Part shown: in pieces, positions 1 through 6,681 of the stretch | Numbering within the stretch: position 1 is the stretch's first letter | How the letters are laid out: the number at the start of each line of letters is the position of its first letter | Assembly: GCA_003224995.1 (NCBI GenBank) | Contig: QIAI01000039.1 | Location: 1 to 16,689 of the forward strand | Length of the DNA: 16,689 bases | Source: Acidobacteriota bacterium | Lineage (GTDB): Bacteria; Acidobacteriota; Terriglobia; Terriglobales; Acidobacteriaceae | Reading direction: 5' to 3' | Notes under the pieces: generated by a model | Database searches by the model: none | What the model was told of the DNA's origin: nothing | The model's input: the letters and a program-made list of their open reading frames with translations, nothing else | Position numbers and translations under genes: made by a program

Positions 1-14
1 GGACGGTGACTCGC

Positions 15-435
15 ATGCAAACTATCAATTTTGACGATTACATCGGAGGCGGCTACTTCTTAGTGAAGCTCGTTCCCCGGCCTCCAGAACTTGGCGGGAC
101 TTCATCGTTCCCAGACCACGTCCTTTCACCAGCAGCTTGATAAAGACATCAATCGTGGCTACGGACTGGTGGAGCGGGTAGACCTTGACCAGCCGCTTGC
201 AAAGGGTGGTCGTCCACTTGGCTATGAGCCACTGGGCTTTGAGGGTACGCACTTTCATTCGTGGCTCTGCCACTCGATGCCAAAAGAGGCTTCAGAGCGC
301 CTTGGTCTCCTTCCCAATCGAGACGGGTTTATTGACACGCTCGATGATGCTGTTCGCATCACAGAGCATATGGTTGCGACTGGGGCTGAGCCCGCAATTT
401 GGGAACCGTGGCTGGTCGCACGCTACGGCGCTTGA
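15..435 (+). pseudogene. Hypothetical protein gene split between two reading frames
   Basis: Two protein-like stretches follow each other in different frames. From the ATG at 15 one frame reads MQTINFDDYIGGGYFLVKLV and runs to a TGA near 141-143. A second frame, open from about 91 to the TGA at 433-435, reads naturally from about 150 on (for example GYEPLGFEGTHFHSWLCHSM and later EPAIWEPWLVARYGA). Neither half alone looks complete, so a single gene of about 140 residues with one indel near 100-145 is the simplest reading. Two small overlapping genes, or a gene starting left of the window, are alternatives. I do not recognise the family. No signal peptide or membrane segment is visible. Base composition is less GC-rich than most of the window. 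Confidence 0.35.
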
Positions 436-507
436 GAATTTGCAAAAGAATCCCCAATGGAAGGGAATGCATGAGGGTCGCTTTGTATGTGGGAAAAGAA
501 AGCCAGA

Positions 508-1161
508 TTATTGGTTCTTCGCAGCCGCTTGTGGCTTCGCTAGTGATACAGACGGCGCCGCCCGATTGACATGAATTGGTCTCGTTAGCAGTTCTGGTGG
601 AATTACCAGCACGGTTTGCAAGAACTGTCGAACAGCATCGAGATACACCACCAAATGTTCTGGAATTGGAATTTCACGTCCATCGCTGGTTTCCAAAAAA
701 TGCGCAAGTTTTCCATCCCGCAATCGAGCGCCTAACGGAGACGCCGTACTGTGGCTAAAATTCCGTATGGCATTAATGTCTGTCCATGCTTGGCTTTTCA
801 AAAATTTTTCCATTTTTTCTTTTGTTTCAGGAGCAATCGTTGTTCCTTCTTTTTCAGCTTGGCGTATGCAATAGCTCCTCAGAGAATCTACCAAACTGCG
901 CAACTCCCAAAAGAAGGCCCGAAGGTGAGCGAAGCAAACAACACGGTCTGAGTTCATATGATCAACAAAATCCGGATCAGGGTTACTGAACTGGCTTTCG
1001 TGATGAGTGAACGCTGCACTGGTAGTTAAGAACAAATCCACCGTAGACAAGTGGTACATGCAGGCGTGGATTTGCTGAAATACGATCCGAAGAGCTACTT
1101 CCGAATCGTTTTCTTTCAATCGAAAGTCTGCCGATGGTCTGGTCACCGTCCCTTTATACAC
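508..1161 (-). CDS. Hypothetical protein, about 217 residues
   Basis: The frame is open from a GTG at 1161 to a TAA at 508-510. The product is soluble and mixed-charge, with predicted helices rich in Phe, Leu and Arg (for example RAFFWELRSLVDSLRSYCIR around residues 82-101) and an Ala/Pro-rich tail. I recognise no domain. There are no transmembrane segments and no signal peptide. The start is uncertain. The GTG lies inside a tandem 11-bp repeat and lacks a Shine-Dalgarno sequence, and a TATAAA directly after it could be a -10 box, in which case translation would begin further downstream. The gene follows a tRNA-Pro on the same strand, and its lower GC content than the core genes to the right suggests accessory DNA. 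Function unknown. Confidence 0.6.
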   Translation of the reverse strand: MYKGTVTRPSADFRLKENDSEVALRIVFQQIHACMYHLSTVDLFLTTSAAFTHHESQFSNPDPDFVDHMNSDRVVCFAHLRAFFWELRSLVDSLRSYCIRQAEKEGTTIAPETKEKMEKFLKSQAWTDINAIRNFSHSTASPLGARLRDGKLAHFLETSDGREIPIPEHLVVYLDAVRQFLQTVLVIPPELLTRPIHVNRAAPSVSLAKPQAAAKNQ

Positions 1162-1180
1162 GTCACAATCACGTCACAAT
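1159..1180. repeat. Perfect tandem 11-bp repeat at a gene start
   Basis: CACGTCACAAT occurs twice without a gap (1159-1169 and 1170-1180). On the minus strand this reads ATTGTGACGTG twice, directly ahead of TATAAAGGG and overlapping the proposed GTG start of the hypothetical gene at 508-1161. Paired short direct repeats next to a possible -10 element fit a binding site for a regulator, but this is inference. Confidence 0.6.
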
Positions 1181-1246
1181 TGGCGAAATGGAAGGAAGAA
1201 CCGACGAGAGGAAGAACTGGAACTCGAACAAAGGAAACGTAAAAAA

Positions 1247-1323
1247 TGGTCGGGACGGGCAGATTTGAACTGCCGACCCCTCGCACCCCAAGCGAGTGCT
1301 CTACCAGGCTGAGCCACGTCCCG
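1247..1323 (-). tRNA. tRNA-Pro (anticodon GGG), CCA encoded
   Basis: Read on the minus strand, the sequence folds into a full cloverleaf. The acceptor stem CGGGACG pairs with CGTCCCG, the D arm has stems GCTC/GAGC around AGCCTGGTA, and the anticodon stem CTCGC/GCGAG carries loop TTGGGGT. The T arm has stem GGCAG/CTGCC with loop TTCAAAT. Loop positions 34-36 are GGG, so it decodes proline codon CCC and probably CCU by wobble. The discriminator base is A and the 3' CCA is encoded at 1247-1249. With CCA it is 77 nt long. No clear promoter was seen upstream, and the hypothetical gene at 508-1161 lies downstream in the same direction. Confidence 0.95.
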
Positions 1324-1775
1324 ACAGGAAGGAATCCGCGCTCTCGATCTGCTGCGGATAGGGTTGACTCCGAAATTCTATCACTAACTCCTGAATTTTC
1401 GGAGGAGACGCTTCCTACGCCACCCCGAAATTCGTTTCTAGCCTTTACCCGCAGTGGCCGTCGTTCCTTACCCGCAGCGCTGCCGACGTTTTACAAGAGC
1501 TTCGCCCAGCACTGCTGACGTTTTGGAAGAACCTCGCGGCCATGATTCTATTGTTATCTTATAGCATACCACTCGAGAATTTTGCGTTTAGAGGCTCGCT
1601 GAGGCGTCCGTGGATGAAATCCGATGCTCAGGGTCGACTCAAAGGCTAAAGGACGATTGTAGGGGCTAGAAAAGCTACTGCGGTGGCATTCCTCGCATTG
1701 CCGAGGACGGCGAATCGGCGCATCTCCGGGATCCAGGCAATATTAGCTAATAGAATAGTATTAGTTTGCGCCCTC
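1324..1775. other. Intergenic stretch without a gene
   Basis: No convincing coding region was found on either strand. The only structure is an imperfect tandem repeat of about 31 bp with a 32-bp period at 1475-1505 and 1507-1537; both copies contain GACGTTTT followed by an AAGA-rich end. A weaker related stretch lies near 1448-1470. The segment 1740-1770 is AT-rich (TATTAGCTAATAGAATAGTA). This block is upstream of the tRNA-Pro, so its promoter should be here, but no good -35/-10 pair stands out. Confidence 0.6.
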
Positions 1776-2039
1776 TTGGTGTTGTGTCCCAGAAATTAAT
1801 AGGGTTAGGAAGGTCCTGAATTTAGGAAAATCCTGAGTGAAGAGAAGCGGTCGTTTGAAAACACAAGGTCCCTCCACTCCGCTTCGCTCCGGTCGGGATG
1901 ACAGATTTGGTGTTGTGTCCCAGAAATTAATAGGGTTAGGAAGGTCCTGAATTTAGGAAAATCCTGAGTGAAGAGAAGCGGTCGTTTGAAAACACAAGGT
2001 CCCTCCACTCCGCTTCGCTCCGGTCGGGATGACAGATTT
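1776..2039. repeat. Perfect 131-bp tandem duplication
   Basis: Bases 1776-1906 and 1907-2037 are identical, and identity continues to 1908/2039. The duplicated segment contains the element head and one 51-bp unit, so it is a duplication of the left part of the MITE-like element. Lack of any mismatch implies a recent event or gene-conversion-like homogenisation. Confidence 0.9.
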
Positions 2040-2219
2040 AAAACACAAGGTCCCTCCACTCCGCTTCGCTCCGGTCGGGATGACAGAGTTGAAACACAAG
2101 GTCTCTCCACTCCGCTTCGCTCCGGTCGGGATGACAGATTTAAAACACAAGGTCTCTCCACTCCGCTTCGCTCCGGTCGGGATGACAGATTTATGGCGCG
2201 AATTTGCGGGACTGAACAC
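1779..2219. mobile_element. MITE-like repeat element, expanded copy
   Basis: The block begins GTGTTGTGTCCCAGAAATT at 1779. Its right end at 2201-2219, read on the minus strand, is GTGTTCAGTCCCGCAAATT. The two ends match at 15 of 19 positions, which makes them terminal inverted repeats. Inside are a head of about 73 bp starting at the GTCCC (1786), a 51-bp unit, a second head and four more 51-bp units, then a short tail ending GCGGGAC. The same head-unit-tail order with a single unit recurs at 16356-16499, so this is a dispersed element and not a local repeat only. It encodes no transposase; its open frames are translations of the repeated unit. A non-autonomous mobile element is the best inference, and no target-site duplication could be fixed. 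Confidence 0.6.
1990..2193. repeat. Four tandem 51-bp units
   Basis: Units start at 1990, 2041, 2092 and 2143, each beginning AAACACAAGGTC and ending near GGGATGACAGA. They differ at only a few positions (for instance CCCTCC or TCTCTCC, and ATTT or GTTG at the end). Another unit lies at 1859-1909 and one at 16422-16472. There are no spacers, so this is a plain tandem array and not a CRISPR. Each unit contains CCACTCCGCTTCGCTCCGGT. Confidence 0.9.
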
Positions 2220-2227
2220 TAAACTCC

Positions 2228-2336
2228 ATGGAAATTCCAGCGCAAGTGCTATGGAAATTCCGGCGGGGCCACGCCGGACAAGTGTTATGGAAAGTCCAGC
2301 GCAAGTTGCATACTGAAAGTCCAGCGCAAGTTGCCT
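2228..2336. repeat. Four imperfect 23-36 bp repeats beyond the RNase R gene
   Basis: Four copies follow each other at 2228-2250, 2251-2286, 2287-2311 and 2312-2336, built on TGGAAAKTCCAGCGCAAGT. The second copy carries extra bases that form a hairpin, with a 7-bp stem at 2259-2265 and 2272-2278 around GGGCCA. The last copy overlaps the distal stop codon of RNase R. There is no T-run, so a terminator function is not supported. Confidence 0.75.
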
Positions 2337-2448
2337 AGCGACGCTTGCTGCGCTTGCGTTGCGGTTGTTCTTCCAGGAGCGCGAACTGCAGCTTCTTCTC
2401 CACCGGATCGATGCGGTCGAGAATGACATGCACTTTCTGTCCCAGCCG
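2335..2448 (-). other. rnr: Remainder of RNase R beyond an in-frame TAG
   Basis: Directly after the TAG at 2449-2451 the same frame continues for 37 sense codons to a second TAG at 2335-2337. It reads RLGQKVHVILDRIDPVEKKL and then a Lys/Arg-rich end, KRSKRR. The first part is the expected final strand region of the S1 RNA-binding domain, and the basic tail is typical of RNase R. With this part the protein would have 864 residues. Family alignments usually have Tyr at the place of the TAG (Thr-Tyr-Arg-Leu-Gly), one base away from TAG. So this is either a separated gene end, a readthrough extension or a sequence error. Confidence 0.8.
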
Positions 2449-4929
2449 CTAAGTTTTGCGCGTCCGCTGGCCGATAATCTCGCGCGTGTTCTCATGGTAG
2501 GTGTAGTGATCATCGTTGAGGCTGTTCAACGGAATTAAACCTTCCACAAACAGATCGCTCAGTTCCACGAACAAGCCGTACTTGGTCACGCTGATGATCA
2601 GGGCGTCGAAATCTTCGCCGACGCGGTCCTGCATGAACTTGACCTTCTTCCATTCCATGAGCTCGCGTTCCGCTTCGTCCGCGCGCCGCTCGGCCTGGCT
2701 GGATTCCTGGGCAATATCGTGGAGTTCCTCGAGCGGGATCGGTCCGCCGGCAGGCGCGAGAGTTTCCTGCTGAGTTGCGCGGTACCGGCGCTTGGACCAT
2801 GGGCTAGCGCCGCCATCCCCTGAATTCCGCGCAGCCCCTGCGGTGGGCGTTCTATGCGCAGCGCCGCCGGTCGCTCCACTGACTCCTACGGGAACGTCGC
2901 CATCCCATTTTTCCGGCGCGGCCGGCAAGACTTTTTTCAGAATGCGGTGCACGACCAGGTCGGGATAGCGTCGAATGGGCGAAGTGAAGTGGGTGTAAGT
3001 CTTCGCGGCCAGCGCGAAATGGCCTTCGTTCACTTCGGAGTAGCGCGCCTGCTTGAGCGAGCGCAGCATCAGGTAACTGAGGATCTGCTCTTCCGGTTTG
3101 CCGGCGATTTTCTCCGTCAGCTTCTGATACATGCGCGGCGTGATGTGGACTTCCTTCGGAATTTCGATCTCGCGCACATGGCGGCCCCGGCCGCGGTGGT
3201 CACGCCGGTCCGCCTTCAATTGCACCCGCTGAATAGGCAAAGCGCCTACGCCCAGCGAGTAGCCGAAGGTCGCGGCAATCGTCTCAAAGTCGTAAACGCG
3301 TTTGGCGTCCGGCTTCTCGTGGATACGGTAGAGGGCCGGCACGCGCTTGTTCTCCAGATATTGCGCGACGCTCTCGTTGGCCGCGAGCATGAACTCTTCG
3401 ATCAGGCGGTGCGCGATGTTGCGTTCCGAGCGGGTGATGGACTTCATCAGCCCCTTCTCATCAAATTCAATCACCGGCTCCGGCAAGTCGAAATCAATGG
3501 AGCCGCGGCGCACCCGCTTGCGGTTCAAAATAAGCGCCAGGTCGCGCATCTGCTCGAATAACGGAACCAGCGCCGCATAGCGCTGACGTTCGCCCTCGTC
3601 TCCTTCCAGCACCGCGTTTACCGCTGTGTAGGTCATGCGCTCGGCGGAGCGGATCACGCCTTCACTGATTTCATAACCCAGCACTTCTCCCTGGTGGTCG
3701 ATCTCCATCACGCAGGAGAGCACCAGCCGGTCCAGCTTCGGACGCAGACTGCAGATATCGGTCGAAAGCTCAAGCGGCAGCATGGGAACCGCGCGATCAG
3801 GAAAGTACACGCTGGTGCCGCGCAAACGCGCTTCCTGGTCGAGCGCGCTGTCATCGGTGACGTACTGCGCCACGTCCGCAATGTGGACCTGCAATTCGTA
3901 ATTGCCGTTGTCGAGCAGGCGCACCGTCACCGCATCATCGAAGTCGCGCGCCGTCTCCCCATCAATGGTCACGATGGGAAAGCCCCGGTAATCGCGGCGG
4001 CGCCGGAGCTCGCTGGCCGGAATCACCTTCTCAGCCGCTTGTGCTGCTTCCAGCACGTCGGCCGGAAAACGATGCGGCAGGTGATGCTTGCGAATCATGA
4101 TCTCGACGTCGACTCCGAAATCATCTTCGTAACCGAGAATTTCCGTAACCCGGCCGCGAGGACTCTGGGTGGGAGAGGGCCAGTCGGTGATCTCAACATC
4201 CACGACGACGCCTTCGAGATCGTCCCATTCCGTTCGCCGGGCCGCTTCCTCGCCGAGCACCCGATGCAGACTTCGGGCGCCGGCTCGCTTCGATTCTCGA
4301 GTCGCTGGCCGAGGAGCCTTCGCGACCTTCGGCAATGGGCCCGTGCTACTCTGCGGCTCATTGCCGTCCGTGCTGCTGCGGGTCGCTTCCGGATACTCCG
4401 CACCTGGCGGGATCACGATTTCCTGGCGCAGCTTCTCGTCCAGTGGCGTCACGTAGTTGTAGCGCGAGCCGTGGTGGAAGGTTCCCACCACCGTGGCTTG
4501 AGCGCGATTCACCGGGCGGACGATGCGGCCTTCAGCCCGCCCATCCGGCCGGATGCTGCCCACTTCGACCAGCACCTGGTCTCCGTGCATGGCATTGCCG
4601 ATGAAAGGCGGTGGAATAAAGACATCGCCAGCCAGGCCTTTAAAGCGGTCGGTCAGAGATTTGGGGTCGGGGATCACGAATCCGTAGCCGTCGCGGTGCA
4701 TGCTGAGGCGACCGACGATCATGTTCTTGCCGGCTGAGGTCGAGGGCAGCGCGTAGCGGTCGGAATCCACGCGGACCAACTGGCCCTCGGTTACCATGCG
4801 GTCGAGCCGCTGGTTGAGGTCGCGGCGCTCCTCGCCATGCAGGCCCAATTCGCGCACCAATTGTTTAAAGCCGGCGGCCCGTTTGGGCTGCCGTTCGATT
4901 CTTTTCAGGATGGTTGCATCGGAAAGCAT
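2449..4929 (-). CDS. rnr: Ribonuclease R (VacB/RNB family), ended early by TAG
   Basis: This is a 3'-to-5' exoribonuclease that degrades structured RNA. The 826 residues contain, in order, an N-terminal winged-helix-like region (about 1-65), cold-shock domains (about 70-175 and 237-290), the RNB catalytic domain (about 310-665) and an S1 domain from about 772. Catalytic signatures are visible: ARDFDDAV with acidic residues 329-332, HIADVAQYV, and HFTSPIRRYPDLVVHRI at 647-663. Two low-complexity inserts separate domains, at about 180-235 and 666-735 (Gly/Ala/Pro-rich). The S1 domain stops at TRKT because of a TAG, although the same frame codes for the rest of the domain to 2335. The ATG at 4929 is preceded by GAAGTGAG, a modest ribosome-binding site. 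The gene diverges from the PilZ gene at 5111. The family call is secure; whether it is functional is not. Confidence 0.93.
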   Translation of the reverse strand: MLSDATILKRIERQPKRAAGFKQLVRELGLHGEERRDLNQRLDRMVTEGQLVRVDSDRYALPSTSAGKNMIVGRLSMHRDGYGFVIPDPKSLTDRFKGLAGDVFIPPPFIGNAMHGDQVLVEVGSIRPDGRAEGRIVRPVNRAQATVVGTFHHGSRYNYVTPLDEKLRQEIVIPPGAEYPEATRSSTDGNEPQSSTGPLPKVAKAPRPATRESKRAGARSLHRVLGEEAARRTEWDDLEGVVVDVEITDWPSPTQSPRGRVTEILGYEDDFGVDVEIMIRKHHLPHRFPADVLEAAQAAEKVIPASELRRRRDYRGFPIVTIDGETARDFDDAVTVRLLDNGNYELQVHIADVAQYVTDDSALDQEARLRGTSVYFPDRAVPMLPLELSTDICSLRPKLDRLVLSCVMEIDHQGEVLGYEISEGVIRSAERMTYTAVNAVLEGDEGERQRYAALVPLFEQMRDLALILNRKRVRRGSIDFDLPEPVIEFDEKGLMKSITRSERNIAHRLIEEFMLAANESVAQYLENKRVPALYRIHEKPDAKRVYDFETIAATFGYSLGVGALPIQRVQLKADRRDHRGRGRHVREIEIPKEVHITPRMYQKLTEKIAGKPEEQILSYLMLRSLKQARYSEVNEGHFALAAKTYTHFTSPIRRYPDLVVHRILKKVLPAAPEKWDGDVPVGVSGATGGAAHRTPTAGAARNSGDGGASPWSKRRYRATQQETLAPAGGPIPLEELHDIAQESSQAERRADEAERELMEWKKVKFMQDRVGEDFDALIISVTKYGLFVELSDLFVEGLIPLNSLNDDHYTYHENTREIIGQRTRKT

Positions 4930-5110
4930 CGCGAGCTCACTTCAGAAACTATCTCACAAACGATCCGCAGCGCGCAGGCCTCGATCATCTGATGCTTCCG
5001 CCGGTAAGCCGATGGTCGTAGTTACCAGCGTAACCTCAGAGGGAGGGCGGTTCCCCTTTGCGATGGTGGCCGTAAAACTAAGCGGATATACAATGCAGGT
5101 ATAAGCGCAC

Positions 5111-5500
5111 ATGAATTCCTGGCCTGGTACCGGCACGAGCAAGGCTCGCGAGCGGAAATATCCGCGCGTGAAGGTGTCGATCCCTGCCGAGGCCCGTCAC
5201 GTGATGGAGAATTTTCCCCGTCGCGGGCAGACCGCCAATCTCAGTGAGGGCGGCTGCTATCTGGAAATGGTGCAGACGCTCGAGCCGCCCACCTGTGTCG
5301 ACGTCGTGCTCTGGTTAAACGATTACAAGATTCAAGCGCGCGCCGAGGTGGTCACGCGCAACGCGCATCTCGGAAACGGCATTCGCTTTATTCGCATCTC
5401 CGAGGTCGACCGTCAGAAGTTGCGCGATTTCGTGGAGCAGGCCCAGAAAAATAATGGCTTACCCTTTCGCGGGGTCGGCCGGGTTGGGCCAGGAGAGTAA
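5111..5500 (+). CDS. PilZ domain protein, probable c-di-GMP receptor
   Basis: The 129-residue protein is essentially one PilZ domain, a beta-barrel that binds the second messenger cyclic di-GMP. Both ligand motifs are present: RxxxR as RKYPR (residues 15-19) and [D/N]xSxxG as NLSEGG (43-48). The order and spacing are those of a binding-competent domain. The C-terminal helix (about 103-117, RQKLRDFVEQAQKN) is also typical. Single-domain PilZ proteins act by binding partners in motility, polysaccharide export or gene control; the partner here cannot be inferred. The ATG at 5111 has no good Shine-Dalgarno sequence. TATACA and TATAAG lie just upstream but without a convincing -35. The gene diverges from rnr and converges on the DinB-like gene. 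Confidence 0.88.
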   Translation: MNSWPGTGTSKARERKYPRVKVSIPAEARHVMENFPRRGQTANLSEGGCYLEMVQTLEPPTCVDVVLWLNDYKIQARAEVVTRNAHLGNGIRFIRISEVDRQKLRDFVEQAQKNNGLPFRGVGRVGPGE

Positions 5501-5558
5501 GGCGCGTCATCGCCCGCCGGACCTGCCTTCGAGCGATCCGGATCCCATCTGCCCACAT

Positions 5559-6113
5559 TCAATTCTTGGTGAAGCACCAACCTGGAGCGGAGCGCATTAC
5601 GCGATCTCCGCGCGCTGTCCCACGTTTGCGAAGTACCTTTCCTTGAGGATTTGTCATGTAGGCCAGGGCGCGCACACTGATCTCGTCGCCATTGGCAATT
5701 CCCCGCCGAGTCCAGTCCTCTGCGCGCAGGTTGCTGAAGAAAGTCAAGGTCGCGGCCCGAACGCTTTTGAATTCCTCGACCAGGTCGGCGAGTTGCAACT
5801 CCGCATAAGGTCCTCCGCGAATGTAATCATCCTGTTCGAACCCCGCCATGGGGGTCCGATCGTTGCGCGCAATGCGCAGAGCGCGGTAGGTCATGATGCG
5901 CTCGGTATCGCTCATGTGACCGACAACTTCTTTCACGCTCCATTTGTCGGGTCCATAACGCAGTTCTCCCTCTTCGCCGTGGGAGGTGAGCAGCGCCACC
6001 GTCTTCGGCAGTTCGCTGGCCAGCGTGGCGACAATATCGCCTCCCGGAATCAGAGAAATGTAGCGATCGTAGTAAGGGTTGTATTCGCCGGGCTTAGGAC
6101 GTTCGGTAGGCAT
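5559..6113 (-). CDS. DinB/YfiT-like family protein with damaged C-terminus
   Basis: The 184-residue protein belongs to the DinB superfamily (four-helix bundle, usually with a metal bound by three His; the group includes thiol transferases and many unassigned enzymes). Visible are the N-terminal segment with KWSVKEVVGHMSDTERIM, whose His66 is the first metal ligand, the GFEQDDYI motif, and DWTRRGIANG before the last helix. The family normally ends with ALAYxxAGHxxHHxxILxERY. Here ALAYMT (149-154) runs into NPQGKVLRKRG and a foreign tail. Another frame starting at the same point reads ILKERYFANVGQRAEIA and stops at 5597. So about 20 bases encoding the GHxxHH motif are missing and the frame is shifted. 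The ATG at 6113 has AGGAG ten bases upstream. This protein is probably inactive as a metal-binding form, unless the sequence is wrong. Confidence 0.82.
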   Translation of the reverse strand: MPTERPKPGEYNPYYDRYISLIPGGDIVATLASELPKTVALLTSHGEEGELRYGPDKWSVKEVVGHMSDTERIMTYRALRIARNDRTPMAGFEQDDYIRGGPYAELQLADLVEEFKSVRAATLTFFSNLRAEDWTRRGIANGDEISVRALAYMTNPQGKVLRKRGTARGDRVMRSAPGWCFTKN

Positions 6114-6129
6114 TGACGGGGTTCTCCTA

Positions 6130-6255
6130 GCGTTCAGGCTTTAGCAATCAGGCTTTAGCGTTCAGGCTTTAGCAATCAGGCTTTAGCAATCAGGCTTTAG
6201 CAATCAGGCTTTAGCAATCAGGCTTTAGCAATCAGGCTTTAGCAATCAGGCTTTA
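6130..6255. repeat. Nine tandem 14-bp units
   Basis: Nine contiguous 14-bp units start at 6130 and continue every 14 bases to 6242. Seven read GCAATCAGGCTTTA and two (first and third) read GCGTTCAGGCTTTA. The array lies 17 bp ahead of the DinB-like start codon, in its 5' flank. It has no spacers and no coding potential. Alternating variants in the first copies and uniform later copies suggest slippage expansion. Confidence 0.95.
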
Positions 6256-6259
6256 GCAA

Positions 6260-6362
6260 AAGCCTAATTGCTGGGCTAAAGCCTGGAGCCTGACAGCTAA
6301 AGCCTAATTGCTGGGCTAAAGCCCAGAGCCTGATAGCTAGAGCCTGATAGCAGGCTCCAGCT
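6260..6362. repeat. Inverted and tandem copies facing the 14-bp array
   Basis: Two 40-bp copies (6260-6299 and 6300-6339) contain AAGCCTAATTGCTGGGCTAA and differ at few positions. GCTAAAGCC and AGGCTTTAGC are reverse complements, so this part can fold back on the neighbouring 14-bp array. A further hairpin has a 12-bp stem at 6335-6346 and 6351-6362, with one non-Watson-Crick position, and loop ATAG. No T-run follows, so this is not a classic terminator. Confidence 0.8.
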
Positions 6363-6670
6363 ATTTAGACGCACCGCAAGCGTTTCGGTCGCACAGATGG
6401 CAAGACTTGACCTTCTCCTGGCGTCACTGGCGCGGCAAATTACGATATAAGAAGTGCCGACGAAGCTGCCGAATTTACATCGAGAGGGCGTATCTAGCGG
6501 AGATTTACTCTCGGAAGTTAGCTTGGGGCGCGAGGCAGGCACTTTAGGACATCTCCTTTTGCATCAATGAAAATCTCAATTTCCACAGACGATCCGGTGA
6601 ATTGCGGAGTAAAATGCGCTTTGGTCACCGAAATGCGGCCAAATACTCCTACTCCACCCAAAGGAAAGGA
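6363..6670. other. Intergenic stretch without a convincing gene
   Basis: One plus-strand frame ending at the TAG near 6543-6545 is open for about 60 codons but has no ATG and gives a very Arg/Trp/Cys-rich peptide (for example CRRSCRIYIERAYLAEIY). The minus strand has an 81-codon frame that runs into the adjacent repeats. Neither has family features. TAAAAT at 6610-6615 could be a -10 box for the bactofilin gene, but no -35 supports it. Confidence 0.5.
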
Positions 6671-6681
6671 CTTTTTCGAAC

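Noticed and set aside
1246..1518. Plus-strand open frame starting TGRFELPTPRTPSEC
   Set aside because: It is the antisense of the tRNA-Pro gene plus intergenic sequence; the peptide is a common artefact of tRNA antisense translation.
1859..2193. Possible CRISPR array
   Set aside because: The 51-bp units are contiguous and nearly identical, with no unique spacers and no cas genes nearby.
2449..2451. Reassignment of TAG to a sense codon in this organism
   Set aside because: TAG ends other genes in the window at expected places (bactofilin at 7213-7215, gatC at 13582-13584, distal end of rnr), so a global code change is not supported.
1805..2513. Several open frames on both strands with peptides such as PSTPLRSGRDDR and SVIPTGAKRSG
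   Set aside because: They are translations of the 51-bp repeat, whose length is a multiple of three, and show no family features.
3694..4737. Long plus-strand frame of 347 codons
   Set aside because: It lies opposite the RNB and cold-shock coding region of RNase R, which has clear family motifs; antisense shadow of GC-rich coding DNA.
4930..5110. Riboswitch or shared promoter in the rnr-PilZ divergent region
   Set aside because: Scanned for conserved stems and -35/-10 pairs; only isolated TATA-like hexamers without matching -35 were found.
6297..6542. Minus-strand frame of 81 codons upstream of the bactofilin gene
   Set aside because: It runs into the palindromic repeat block at its end, has no ribosome-binding site and no recognisable family.
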